This document shows positions 8,589 through 17,124 of a stretch of 64,000 nucleotides of DNA, one piece after another; the first letter of the stretch is position 1, and each line of letters starts with the position of its first letter. Origin of the DNA: a candidate division LCP-89 bacterium B3_LCP (GTDB lineage Bacteria > Electryoneota > B3-LCP). A program made the position numbers and the translations under genes. The notes beneath the pieces were generated by a model. That model had not been told where the DNA came from. It did no database searches and saw only the letters and a program-made list of their open reading frames with translations. The stretch covers positions 310,001 through 374,000 of the forward strand of contig NJBN01000001.1 of assembly GCA_005223185.1 (NCBI GenBank), read 5' to 3'.

Positions 8589-9557
8589 ATGCCCCTGGTC
8601 TGTAATTATTATTTGACCTATCGCTGCAATGCTCGCTGCACATTCTGCGATTTATGGCAGCACGAAAACAGGGATTTGGCTGATGCTTCTGATGTACTGG
8701 ATAATCTAAAAACACTTCGGGCAGCAGGTGTGCGCATCGTAGATTTCACCGGTGGAGAGCCCTTGATGCATCCAGAACTGCCCATGTTTTTACGAGTCGC
8801 CCGAAAACATGGACTGATGACGACAGTTACCACCAACGGAATCCTCTACCCCAAGTTGGCTGCAGAACTGCACGGTCTCATAAGCATTCTTCATATTTCC
8901 ATTGACAGCATGGATCCCATCGTACACGATAAGCTACGTGGGATTTCCTGTTATGATTTGGCAATCAAATCGGTGGAGACAGCGCTGTCCTCAGGTGAAA
9001 AACCCGATTTGCTCTTCACCGCAGGCAGGGATAACTATAAGGATGTAGTACCACTATCCGGGTACGCCCGCAGTAAAAATTTAGTGCTGATAGTCAATCC
9101 CATGTTTGAGGTAAATGGTGGTGAAGGGGCTTTAGGGCACGATGAGTTAGTGGAGTTAGAGAGACTTTGCCGCAAACCCAATGTGTATTTAAACGGCGGC
9201 GTTATAAGGATCATGTTGGAAGGTGGCAACAACACGTTGAAACCGCGCTGCCGAGCCGTCTCATCGAGTATAGTGATATCGCCGGATAACGAGTTACTCC
9301 TGCCCTGTTTTCACCGGGCACAGGGTGCAGTATCGATAAATGGAAGTTTGAATCGTGCTCTGGCGAGTGCAGAGCGAATGAAATGGTTGCATCTGCAGGG
9401 GCGGGAAGATATATGCCGCAATTGTACCATTAACTGTTACTTAGCACCTTCCCTTCCGTACCGCCTGGACCGGTACTTCGCTTCCTTCATCCCCTGGGGG
9501 GTTAAATATCTATATTACCGTAACTTCCGCCTGAAACCAGCCGAAAGCAACGCATGA
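8589..9557 (+). CDS. Radical SAM/SPASM-like protein (cluster gene 6)
   Basis: Second radical SAM enzyme of the cluster, clearly not a close copy of the first. The Cx3Cx2C motif is YRCNARCTFC (Cys13, Cys17, Cys20), very near the N terminus as in MoaA/HpnH-type proteins, followed by DFTGGEPLMHP. The C-terminal region carries KPRCRAVSS, LLPCFHRA and DICRNCTINCYL, a cysteine pattern fitting an auxiliary [4Fe-4S] cluster (SPASM/twitch). The ATG at 8589 is the only plausible start, since an earlier ATG at 8573 is out of frame. It overlaps the PHP gene by 4 nt (ATGA). Substrate unknown; candidates are lipid, sugar or peptide. Confidence 0.82.
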   Translation: MPLVCNYYLTYRCNARCTFCDLWQHENRDLADASDVLDNLKTLRAAGVRIVDFTGGEPLMHPELPMFLRVARKHGLMTTVTTNGILYPKLAAELHGLISILHISIDSMDPIVHDKLRGISCYDLAIKSVETALSSGEKPDLLFTAGRDNYKDVVPLSGYARSKNLVLIVNPMFEVNGGEGALGHDELVELERLCRKPNVYLNGGVIRIMLEGGNNTLKPRCRAVSSSIVISPDNELLLPCFHRAQGAVSINGSLNRALASAERMKWLHLQGREDICRNCTINCYLAPSLPYRLDRYFASFIPWGVKYLYYRNFRLKPAESNA

Positions 9558-11134
9558 CACCGGTTGATCTTCCTCCTGAAATTTTACCCTTAGTGGTGAT
9601 GTATCCTGAAGTACATTATCGCTTTCGCGCTCTTCCCATCAGTAGGTATTTTATCAGGCAGCCTGAAATCATCGCTGATGCTCCCCACAGAATAGAACCA
9701 GGTCAGCCCCTGCCGGTACTGTTAGTGATAAAAGATGCTGATAGATTCCCGGTCCTCCTGCAAGGAGTCAATCTGGATATTCAGGGGAAGGATACCTACT
9801 ACACTCACCATGTGAATTTCGGTCAGGAAATGGTTTCCACGCACTGGTGGCATCACATAGAATGGGTTGATCTTCCCGACGAAGCGCCCTGCGAATGGAC
9901 AATCACCCCGACCTGGCGTATTCAGCTTCGGGGTAAATATCGTGCGGTAGGAACGGATAACTTAGCAGGTCTATCGCATAAGCCGCTGCAGGTTTTTCAG
10001 GCAAGCGATCCGTTGCCTCGCAAAGAAGGCTGGGTTTTCGGGGATTTTCATGTTCATACTGCCTATACTGAAGATCAGATAGAGTTCGGAGCGCCGCTTC
10101 CGGCATACCCGGCTTTGGGAAAAGCCATGGGGTTATCCTTCGTATTCGCGTCAGATCATTCTTACGATTTAGATGACGTGCCGGGTTCTTTCACCGAAGC
10201 TGATCCCAATCTGATCAGGTTTAAACAGATGCAGAGAGAAATCGTACAACTGAATGCTGAGAAGAGCGGAGAATTTGTATTCATCCCCGGTTACGAACTG
10301 AGCGCGGCTAATTCAAGGGGCAAGAACGTTCATCTTTTGTTAGTTAATCAGAAGGATTTTCTGCCGGGTTCTGGAGATTCGGCAGAACGCTGGCTGCACA
10401 GGAAGGCAGAATTAACCATTTCCGAAGCGCTGGCGCAGATGAAGAAGGAAACTCTGGCTGTGGCTGCTCATCCAAAAATGAAAGCGCCATTATTGGAGAG
10501 GCTGCTATTAGGCAGGGGTCATTGGGGGAAGTCTGATTTGGAACATGAATCACTGTTCGGATTGCAAGTCTGGAACGGCGGCAGCGGTAAGGATTTTCAG
10601 AGAGGACTGAAGATCTGGACAAAAGGACTACTGGAAGGTAAGCGATGGAAACTGTTAGCAGGAAGTGACGCGCACGGAAATTTCAACCGGTATAGACAGG
10701 TCGGTATCCCCATGCTCTACCTGACTGAATCCGATCGACAGTTGTTCGGAAAAGTCCGCACCGGAATACGAATCAGGGAAAGGTTAGATTTAGCCGGAAT
10801 CATGTCCGCTCTACGGGAAGACCTAAGTTTAGTAACGGATGGCCCTTTCGCTGAGTTATCCCTTAAGAGAATAAATAACAACTCAATTAGCGTCAATATT
10901 GCCGCATCGAGCAGCTCAGAATTCGGGGAACTGGAAGTGGTTAAACTGTTTTGGGGAGCTGAAGGAGAACCGCAGGAGCGGATTCACCTTTGTCATGAAG
11001 ATGTAGGTGGATATGATTTTAGTATAGAAACGGAGATTCCCAAACCGAAGGGCTACGTACGTATAGAGGTACAAACCAACAAAGGATGCCTCTGTTTAAC
11101 CAACCCGGAGTTTATCGAGGTTCAGTCACAGTAA
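9554..11134 (+). CDS. PHP-domain metallohydrolase, CehA/McbA-like (cluster gene 7)
   Basis: Contains a PHP (polymerase and histidinol phosphatase) catalytic domain of the CehA/McbA type, which cleaves phosphoester or ester bonds with two to three metal ions. Motifs: GDFHVHTAYTED (HxH, about residue 163), FASDHSYDL, PGYELSA, VAAHPKMK and AGSDAHGN (DAH, about 372). Residues 1-155 form a beta-rich N-terminal region (HHVNFGQEM, EWTITPTWR) with no signal peptide, and the last 70 residues form another beta domain. It is the last gene of the cluster, translationally coupled to the radical SAM gene, and its 3' end overlaps the convergent SPOR-lipoprotein gene by 23 nt. It may trim or recycle an intermediate of the pathway (inference). 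Confidence 0.8.
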   Translation: MTPVDLPPEILPLVVMYPEVHYRFRALPISRYFIRQPEIIADAPHRIEPGQPLPVLLVIKDADRFPVLLQGVNLDIQGKDTYYTHHVNFGQEMVSTHWWHHIEWVDLPDEAPCEWTITPTWRIQLRGKYRAVGTDNLAGLSHKPLQVFQASDPLPRKEGWVFGDFHVHTAYTEDQIEFGAPLPAYPALGKAMGLSFVFASDHSYDLDDVPGSFTEADPNLIRFKQMQREIVQLNAEKSGEFVFIPGYELSAANSRGKNVHLLLVNQKDFLPGSGDSAERWLHRKAELTISEALAQMKKETLAVAAHPKMKAPLLERLLLGRGHWGKSDLEHESLFGLQVWNGGSGKDFQRGLKIWTKGLLEGKRWKLLAGSDAHGNFNRYRQVGIPMLYLTESDRQLFGKVRTGIRIRERLDLAGIMSALREDLSLVTDGPFAELSLKRINNNSISVNIAASSSSEFGELEVVKLFWGAEGEPQERIHLCHEDVGGYDFSIETEIPKPKGYVRIEVQTNKGCLCLTNPEFIEVQSQ

Positions 11135-11630
11135 CTTTACTCTGCACCACCCATGCACCCCGGTAACCTCGTTTGACCGCCACCTGACGCAGCTTGTTCG
11201 CTTCGGTGCGCGTTAAGCAATCGCCAATACGGATCTTATAAATTGGTGAATCGAATATCAAGTAAACATTTTGGTCGAATTCGATTAAAGCTTTCTCTTC
11301 CACCGAACGTGCTTCGAATTCAACGTTTGTAGTGAAGAGTTGCACGCGGTATCCCGAAACTTCTACGGTTTCAAATGATACAGCAGTATCCCTCTCGCTT
11401 TCATTTATAGAGGCAGACGTCGAAGGTTTTGACTGGAGTTCCGATGGTGGCAGTGTGATGGTTTCATCATCTGGAAACTCAAGCGGATCGAAGCTCTCAT
11501 CCTGAGGGACGCGATTTATATCCTGTGGTGGAGATTCTTCCAATGTGGGTGGTGGAGTTGGTGCGCATCCGGCTTGCAGTAAGATTACTGCTAAGATGAG
11601 GAGGAGAGATATTGAGTTTATTGCTTTCAT
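11112..11630 (-). CDS. SPOR-domain lipoprotein
   Basis: Lipoprotein with a signal peptide ending in the lipobox LLQAGC (Cys22), a Pro/Glu-rich linker (about 23-95) and a C-terminal SPOR domain (about 97-172: SGYRVQLFTT... GYRGAWVVQ). SPOR domains bind denuded glycan strands of septal peptidoglycan, so it probably acts at the division site or the outer membrane-wall interface. It lies 29 nt downstream of batE on the same strand and may be the last gene of the bat operon or have its own role. Its 3' end overlaps the convergent PHP gene by 23 nt. Confidence 0.8.
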   Translation of the reverse strand: MKAINSISLLLILAVILLQAGCAPTPPPTLEESPPQDINRVPQDESFDPLEFPDDETITLPPSELQSKPSTSASINESERDTAVSFETVEVSGYRVQLFTTNVEFEARSVEEKALIEFDQNVYLIFDSPIYKIRIGDCLTRTEANKLRQVAVKRGYRGAWVVQSKVTVTEPR

Positions 11631-11659
11631 TTCAACTCTGGAATTTCTTTAAACCTTAT

Positions 11660-12442
11660 CTATATAACTTCATAAGCTTCTTTTAGTATCCATCCTCGCT
11701 TGCCGTCAGCCAGCCTGATCTCAGACCATTGGGCAACTTCCCTGAGAATTTCCATCTTTACACCTTCATGCAGGGCGAACAGCTTGGTAGCCTCAGCTTC
11801 TGGTGCGCTGCGGATTTCAACGTCCTTTATCATCACAATTGCTTCGGTGAGATTGTCCTGGTAGATTTTCTGTTGAACGAAGAAGGCCCCTGAAAGGACG
11901 AACACGGCGCCGAAAAATAGGAATCCTGTCAGCAATATTTTTCGCCAGCGAATTCTACGCACAGAATGTAATGCGATGAGACATACAGCTACCAGCCATT
12001 CAGTTAATATGAACAATATTGACCATTCCTTCACCGATAACATAGAAGCAGCTTTGTTGAATAGAGTAATTAAGAAGAAGCGCGGCATCGGCTCAATGCG
12101 GTCGAAAATGCGCATGTTGGCTAATTTCAGGTTAACGTTCAAGTCCGGATCGTTTCCTAAGTAGCGGCGAGCTCTTTCATAGTTCAAGATGGTATGCCCG
12201 TATTCTCCCTGCTTGTAATAACAGTTACCTAAGTTATAGAGGATTTCACCGTTGATGAATCCTCCAGCGATGATATCCTCATAAACAGTAGCGGCGGTAT
12301 TGTAGTCATTTTCACGATAGCTCTCTTCAGCTTCCGCATAGGCTATGTCCAAGCCGTGGGTTTGCGCTTTCAGGCTGAGAATGAAGATACACAAAAAGAA
12401 AAACAGGGATAGAATGACGGCTAATCCTCTTCGCACAATCAC
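11660..12442 (-). CDS. batE: BatE: TPR protein with SH3 domain
   Basis: Membrane protein of the Bacteroides-aerotolerance (Bat) set. It has an N-terminal signal or anchor (residues 5-26), two TPR-like units (about 30-110: AATVYEDIIAGG, NGEILYNLGNCYYKQGEY), two membrane helices (about 135-190) and a C-terminal bacterial SH3 domain (about 200-260: IRSAPEAEATKLFALHEGVKMEIL, with RGWILKEAYEVI at the end). The start is GTG, sharing GTGA with the batD stop (4-nt overlap). The Bat proteins are thought to form a periplasm-facing complex driven by MoxR and linked to stress or aerotolerance; the molecular function is not settled. Confidence 0.8.
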   Translation of the reverse strand: MIVRRGLAVILSLFFFLCIFILSLKAQTHGLDIAYAEAEESYRENDYNTAATVYEDIIAGGFINGEILYNLGNCYYKQGEYGHTILNYERARRYLGNDPDLNVNLKLANMRIFDRIEPMPRFFLITLFNKAASMLSVKEWSILFILTEWLVAVCLIALHSVRRIRWRKILLTGFLFFGAVFVLSGAFFVQQKIYQDNLTEAIVMIKDVEIRSAPEAEATKLFALHEGVKMEILREVAQWSEIRLADGKRGWILKEAYEVI

Positions 12443-14325
12443 AGTTTGTTCCCCCAGGTTTTTTCAATGCGATCCAAAACTATGTCAACCCGTTTCAATA
12501 ATCTTCTTAGAACATCTTGATCTGTAACTTCCATAGCGAAACGCGCTGCATTGCATTCGTTGAAAATATCGTTTAGTGTCGTCATGATATCTTCCGGGAC
12601 GTCGCGCTTTTTCAATTCTTTTAGCACATCATCTTCCATCAGCCCCGAAGCAGGAATAGCGAGTTTAGTGCTGAGGAAGTTCAGCAAAGTGTTGTGGATA
12701 GCTCCATAGGTTGCAGAGGCATTTGTGTCAGACGTTCTCTTCACCAGGGATTTTAACTTATCTTTCGATTTATGATAAATCCTGTGCTGTTGGCGCCGAA
12801 CCTGAAGTGTGGGAGCGCCCAGCAAGCGTGCAGCCCACCATAAAATAACAATAATAAGCGGTGGAAGGGCAACGCCAACCCAATAAGCAAACGGCAGGTT
12901 TTGAGCAGACCCGACCGCATACAAACGACCCGGAGTTTTCAGGTAACGTACATCCTTTGCCAGGAGTTTCACTTCTTCGCGGGATATTCCTGAAGGAGAG
13001 CCGTAATCACCATCACCTGAACGCGTAACGGAGATTTCAAAGCCTCTTTCTTTTATAGTCTGGTAAGTTCCAGAGGACGGATTGAAGTAAGCAAAATTAA
13101 TGGAGGGGATAGCGCTTTTCCCCGGAATACGCGGTATAAGGACGTATTCGAAAGTCTTGGATCCGAAGATTTTGGCGCCAGATTTATTTATCTTAATAGA
13201 TTCCTTCGGTTCGTATGCTTCGAAATCTGGTGGTACTGAAAAATCGGGCTGCGGTAAAAGCTTGATGTTTCCGGTGCCATTGAAGCGAACTGACATGGTG
13301 ATCGCTTCATTGGTGCTGACCTCGTCTCGGTCAATTTTGACTTCCATACTAAAATTACCGACGGCTCCCGAAAAATTACGGGGTTTACCCTCATCCGGTA
13401 GAGGTAGAACAGTCAGTTTCAAGGGGTCGGTTTGGATGAAACGCTCTTCGGTTCTGTAACGGCTGAAAGGGCTGTCGAACATCATATCGAAGGGATCCTG
13501 GCGCCTTCTTGATTGCCGCTGCACCTGTACCTGGCAGGTGACTTCTAATGGATCGATGATCATTTCGCCCGGATGCGTGGAAAAGAGCGCTACTCGTCTG
13601 ATTACTGCTTTTTTATAGTGTCTCCCCCCGATAACTTCGTCCTGAACAGCGGGTTGTTTAGACGAATCAAACTCTTCAGTCCAGAAACCCGGTGTAGCGG
13701 GGAGATGGCTGATTTCGTAAGCATTTACCGAGACACGTGTGTAAATAATATATGTCAGGATTACCTGTTCATTCTGGAAGATACGGTTCTTATCGGCTGT
13801 AACTCTGACGAACAGTTCCGATGATTCCTTATCTGTGGTTTGGGGTAGAGGAGTGGTTCTTTTCGCGCTTCCTGGTGTTGTGGTTACAGTTCGACTTCCT
13901 ACCTGTAGGAAAATCGGTTCTGTACTATAGATCTTCCCTTTATGAGTCAACCGTACGCTTTCGATTGTCAGCGTACCAGTACGCTTTGGTTTAAGGACGT
14001 ATGACCAGGACTTGATCAGAGAATAGTTGGTGTTGATAATCTGAAAGGTACTCGATTCGTTAGGACCGGAGATTATGCGGAAATCAGACAGTTCCGGCAG
14101 TTTGGGGTCGGATACCCTGGATACTGAGCCTTCCACCTGAAGCGTGAGTGTGAAGGTATCGGTGACGTCCAGCGCAGTACGATCGACAACAGCGGTAAAG
14201 GTAATGTCCGCGGCACAAGTTATACCTACCAGCAGAGATAGAAGGACAGCGACGGAGATGAATATCATCAGACGTTTATCAACTGTCCGATATGAAACAG
14301 ATCTGCTATTAATTGATTCTATCAT
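12439..14325 (-). CDS. batD: BatD oxygen-tolerance family protein
   Basis: BatD family (PF13584) protein with an N-terminal signal sequence (hydrophobic run about residues 21-37, ending LVGITCAADITF), several beta-sandwich repeats in the periplasm (for example FTLTLQVEG, ILTYIIYTRV, ITMSVRFNGTG), one membrane helix (about 485-508: AYWVGVALPPLIIVILWW) and a cytoplasmic helical tail. The start is placed at the ATG at 14325. A TTG at 14349 overlapping the batC stop is the alternative and would add eight residues. Probable periplasmic scaffold of the BatA/BatB complex, in the middle of the operon with 4-nt couplings to its neighbours. Confidence 0.82.
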   Translation of the reverse strand: MIESINSRSVSYRTVDKRLMIFISVAVLLSLLVGITCAADITFTAVVDRTALDVTDTFTLTLQVEGSVSRVSDPKLPELSDFRIISGPNESSTFQIINTNYSLIKSWSYVLKPKRTGTLTIESVRLTHKGKIYSTEPIFLQVGSRTVTTTPGSAKRTTPLPQTTDKESSELFVRVTADKNRIFQNEQVILTYIIYTRVSVNAYEISHLPATPGFWTEEFDSSKQPAVQDEVIGGRHYKKAVIRRVALFSTHPGEMIIDPLEVTCQVQVQRQSRRRQDPFDMMFDSPFSRYRTEERFIQTDPLKLTVLPLPDEGKPRNFSGAVGNFSMEVKIDRDEVSTNEAITMSVRFNGTGNIKLLPQPDFSVPPDFEAYEPKESIKINKSGAKIFGSKTFEYVLIPRIPGKSAIPSINFAYFNPSSGTYQTIKERGFEISVTRSGDGDYGSPSGISREEVKLLAKDVRYLKTPGRLYAVGSAQNLPFAYWVGVALPPLIIVILWWAARLLGAPTLQVRRQQHRIYHKSKDKLKSLVKRTSDTNASATYGAIHNTLLNFLSTKLAIPASGLMEDDVLKELKKRDVPEDIMTTLNDIFNECNAARFAMEVTDQDVLRRLLKRVDIVLDRIEKTWGNKL

Positions 14326-14342
14326 TAACTCTGTTGTTTTAC

Positions 14343-15083
14343 TTACCAATCCTTGCCCTTACCTGAAGCAGCTGCCGGTTGTCGATGCAGATTTTCCTGC
14401 ACCTCTTTTTCATCGGACTGCAGTGCGTTGAGCAAACGTTCAGCATCTTCTTTACTCATGGTTTCAGGCTGTGGCTGTTCTTGCTGTTGTGTGTCCTGTT
14501 GTTCTTCCGGGGTCTGTTCCTGTTGTGACTGTTGATCCTGTTGTTGTTCTTGCTGGTCTTGTTGCTGTTGATCCTGCTGATCTTGTTGCTGTTGTTCGTT
14601 CTGATCCTGATTTTGTTGATCGTTCTGATCCTGTTGCTGTTGTTGCTGGGGAGGTGGATTTTCCAGCATGTGTAAAGCTAATTCCAGGTTGTGCAGGTAA
14701 TCCCGCTGTCCGGAATTTAGCTTTAGAGCGGATTTATAGGCTTCCACAGCTTCCTGAATTTGCTGTGACCCGATTAAGGCATTACCTAAATTGTAAAGTG
14801 CGTCCGCTCTGACCAGGTTGTCGGAGCTTATCAGCGAATTCTGGAATGCTTGACCGGCTTCCGGGAACTTCTCCTGCGCGTGGAGGATGTTACCCAATCC
14901 GAAACTTATTCTGGTGGTATCACCTTCCTGGCTCAAGGCATCCAGGTACTCCACCAGCGCATCGTTGTACTGCCCCTTTTCGTAAAGCTTATCTCCGGCG
15001 CGTACTTTGGATCGCCAGTTAGCCTGGCATAAAGTGGGCAACAGCAATAGAAGAGCTACAATATTTAAGATTTTTCCGTTCAT
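14343..15083 (-). CDS. batC: BatC: TPR protein with glutamine-rich tail
   Basis: TPR protein of the Bat operon. Signal peptide (1-21), then three TPR units (about 22-130: GDKLYEKGQYNDALVEYLDA, ALYNLGNALIGSQQIQEAVEAYKSAL), then a long low-complexity tract (about 143-205) made almost only of Gln with interspersed Asp, Asn and Glu. The DNA there (14465-14655) is a run of imperfect CTGTTG-like repeats, likely to vary in length between strains. The C terminus EDAERLLNAL resembles other BatC ends. It overlaps batB by 4 nt. The periplasmic TPR may bridge the BatA/BatB VWA domains. Confidence 0.82.
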   Translation of the reverse strand: MNGKILNIVALLLLLPTLCQANWRSKVRAGDKLYEKGQYNDALVEYLDALSQEGDTTRISFGLGNILHAQEKFPEAGQAFQNSLISSDNLVRADALYNLGNALIGSQQIQEAVEAYKSALKLNSGQRDYLHNLELALHMLENPPPQQQQQQDQNDQQNQDQNEQQQQDQQDQQQQDQQEQQQDQQSQQEQTPEEQQDTQQQEQPQPETMSKEDAERLLNALQSDEKEVQENLHRQPAAASGKGKDW

Positions 15084-16120
15084 TTCGATTTGTCAGTTGA
15101 AAGTATGCGTAAAAAGCGCGGCAGACGCACCTTGCGGTCAGAAAGCAGGTGCTCTATTATTATCAACAGGATTGCCAATAAGATTATAGGTTGATAGCGA
15201 TGTTCGTATTGCGTGAATTGTCTTGACCCAAGTTCACCTTTCTCCAGTCCGGATATGGCTCCGATTATGGCATCCCAGGCGTCTTGACCACTGGTGCAGC
15301 GTTGATAGACGCCGCCAGTTTCATCAGCAATTTGTTGCAGCATGTCTTCGCCCAGTCGTGTTACCACGACATTCCCGTCGCGGTCTTTTTGGAATTCGCC
15401 ACTTTTGTCACCCAGAGGAATAGGAACGCCTTGTGGTGAACCTATACCAACGGTATGTATGACGATCCCCAATTCCTTTGCCTTATCCAGCGCCTCAGTT
15501 ACTTTCGATTTGTGATCTTCACCGTCGGTTATCAATACAATCGACTTACCGGCAGGGCTATCTTCCGAAAAAGCCTGCAGGGAGGTGTTAATGGCGGCGG
15601 AGATGGAAGTCCCGGGCATTGAAATTAAGTTCGGCTCCAGGATATCCAGGAAGATTTCCGCGGCGCCGTAATCGAGGGTCAAGGGGCATTCGATGACAGC
15701 CTTACCCGCAAAGGCAACCAGAGCTACCCGGTCGCCTTCAAGCCGGTTCAGGAGACGTCGCATTTCGTGTTTGGCTTTTTCCAATCGCGAAGGCGCGACG
15801 TCCAGTGCCAGCATGGATTTGGATACGTCCACCGCCACTACTATGTCAATTCCTTCTCGCTTGATCTCCTCTATCTTAGTGCCTACCTGCGGATCAGCCA
15901 GAGCGATTACAGCCAGTGTAAAACTCCCCACCAGCAGGGCGTCTTTGACATATTTTCGCCGTATCGATAAGTTGGGTGCGATGACGGATAACAGCGCTGA
16001 AGAAGCAAAACTCTTCCGAAGTTTTTGGCTGATTCTACCTCTGTAGTAGTAGAGAAAGGCTACTAGAAGAGGTATCAACAGCAACAGGTAGAGGGCTTCG
16101 ACGTTTCCCCAGCGGATCAT
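15080..16120 (-). CDS. batB: BatB: membrane von Willebrand factor A protein
   Basis: Aerotolerance protein with an N-terminal membrane segment (about 5-25 and 55-75), a VWA domain with a complete MIDAS (AVDVSKSMLALD giving DxSxS, the Thr loop near SMPGTSISAAI, and LITDGEDHKS), and a C-terminal membrane helix (about 312-330). 346 residues is the expected size. It shares ATGA-type overlaps with batA and batC. VWA/MIDAS domains bind a metal ion and a protein ligand. It is paralogous to BatA, and in Bacteroides the two are membrane partners. Confidence 0.87.
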   Translation of the reverse strand: MIRWGNVEALYLLLLIPLLVAFLYYYRGRISQKLRKSFASSALLSVIAPNLSIRRKYVKDALLVGSFTLAVIALADPQVGTKIEEIKREGIDIVVAVDVSKSMLALDVAPSRLEKAKHEMRRLLNRLEGDRVALVAFAGKAVIECPLTLDYGAAEIFLDILEPNLISMPGTSISAAINTSLQAFSEDSPAGKSIVLITDGEDHKSKVTEALDKAKELGIVIHTVGIGSPQGVPIPLGDKSGEFQKDRDGNVVVTRLGEDMLQQIADETGGVYQRCTSGQDAWDAIIGAISGLEKGELGSRQFTQYEHRYQPIILLAILLIIIEHLLSDRKVRLPRFLRILSTDKSK

Positions 16121-17124
16121 GGCATAGTCCTCAGTCGTGTCGCGGATAGGATGATTTCTATCAGAAGAAACAGTACCGCCCAGCCAATATAGGAAGCGAA
16201 CAGTTCCGCCTTTTGCCGGTACTGATGAACTCTGATCTTACTCTTTTCCAACTTGTCTATTTCAGTATAGACGCGCCGAAGCGCTTGTGCATCGGTAGCC
16301 CGGAAGTACTTTCCACCAGTCTGGTCAGCGATCTGCCGCAACAGCTCTTCATCGATTTCGACCTGCACCTGCTGGTATGAGGTTCTCCCCCACTGATCGC
16401 GGACGGGGTAGGGAGCTAACCCTTGAGTTCCCACCCCTATGGTGTAAACACGGATTCCCAGCACTTGAGCGGCGGATGATGCGGTCAAGGGATCGATCTC
16501 ACCTCGGTTGTTCTGCCCGTCAGTCAGCAATATGAGAATGCGGGATTTCGCCTGGGATGCCCGTAAACGGTTGACACCGTTACCTATAGCCATGCCTATA
16601 GCCGTGCCATCCTCAATCATGCCTTCGGTGACCATCTCAATCCTGATACGCTCAAGAAGCTGCTTTAACAGATCATAATCGAGGGTAAGAGGGCACTGGG
16701 TAAAACTCTGCCCGGCGAAAACCACCAAACCGATCTGATCCGAAGTACGCCCGTCTATGAATTCGGAGGCTACCTTTTTGGCGGCTTCTAAACGGTTTTT
16801 GGGACGGAAATCCTCGGCTAACATGCTGGTGGAAATATCAAGCGCCAGCATTATGTCAATGCCTTCGGTTTCCGTATGCCGGCTTTGCAGTAATTTCTGT
16901 GGTCTGGCTAAAGCAATTATCAGTAATATTACCGCGGCTGCTCGGAGGAACTTCAGGATGTGCCTGAGCTTAGCGCCTTTTCCTCCGCCGGTCTTCTTAA
17001 TCACACTAAGGCTGGGGAAGCGCACCGGGATTTTCCTTTTCTTCCCCCAGAGCAGACCTGCAATAACTGCTGCAGGTATCAGCAGGAGAAGCAGCAGCCA
17101 GAGCGGATCGTGAAACTCCGTCAC
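16117..17124 (-). CDS. batA: BatA: membrane von Willebrand factor A protein
   Basis: First of two VWA proteins in the operon. Two N-terminal helices (about 8-25 and 58-75), a VWA domain with MIDAS residues ALDISTSMLAED (DxSxS), the GTAIGMAIGNG loop and LLTDGQNNRG, and a C-terminal helix (about 308-328). It overlaps both the DUF4381-like gene upstream and batB downstream by 4 nt. Together with MoxR (AAA+ ATPase) this matches the MoxR-VWA chaperone theme, in which the ATPase remodels or activates the VWA protein's target. Confidence 0.87.
   Translation of the reverse strand: MTEFHDPLWLLLLLLIPAAVIAGLLWGKKRKIPVRFPSLSVIKKTGGGKGAKLRHILKFLRAAAVILLIIALARPQKLLQSRHTETEGIDIMLALDISTSMLAEDFRPKNRLEAAKKVASEFIDGRTSDQIGLVVFAGQSFTQCPLTLDYDLLKQLLERIRIEMVTEGMIEDGTAIGMAIGNGVNRLRASQAKSRILILLTDGQNNRGEIDPLTASSAAQVLGIRVYTIGVGTQGLAPYPVRDQWGRTSYQQVQVEIDEELLRQIADQTGGKYFRATDAQALRRVYTEIDKLEKSKIRVHQYRQKAELFASYIGWAVLFLLIEIILSATRLRTMP

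Noticed and set aside
3119-9557. Hopanoid side-chain operon
   Set aside because: Radical SAM, GT2 and LPG-TM families match HpnH/I/L in kind, but squalene-hopene cyclase, HpnK and HpnN are not present and there are three GT2 genes.
14465-14655. Repeated CTGTTG-like DNA considered as a CRISPR-like or tandem-repeat array
   Set aside because: No unique spacers between units; it is in frame within batC and encodes a Gln-rich tail. No CRISPR array was found anywhere in the window.
14471-14812. Plus-strand open frame of 113 codons opposite batC
   Set aside because: It is the antisense of the repetitive Gln-rich and TPR-coding part of batC; its Val/Ala-rich product has no domain, and batC is firmly supported.
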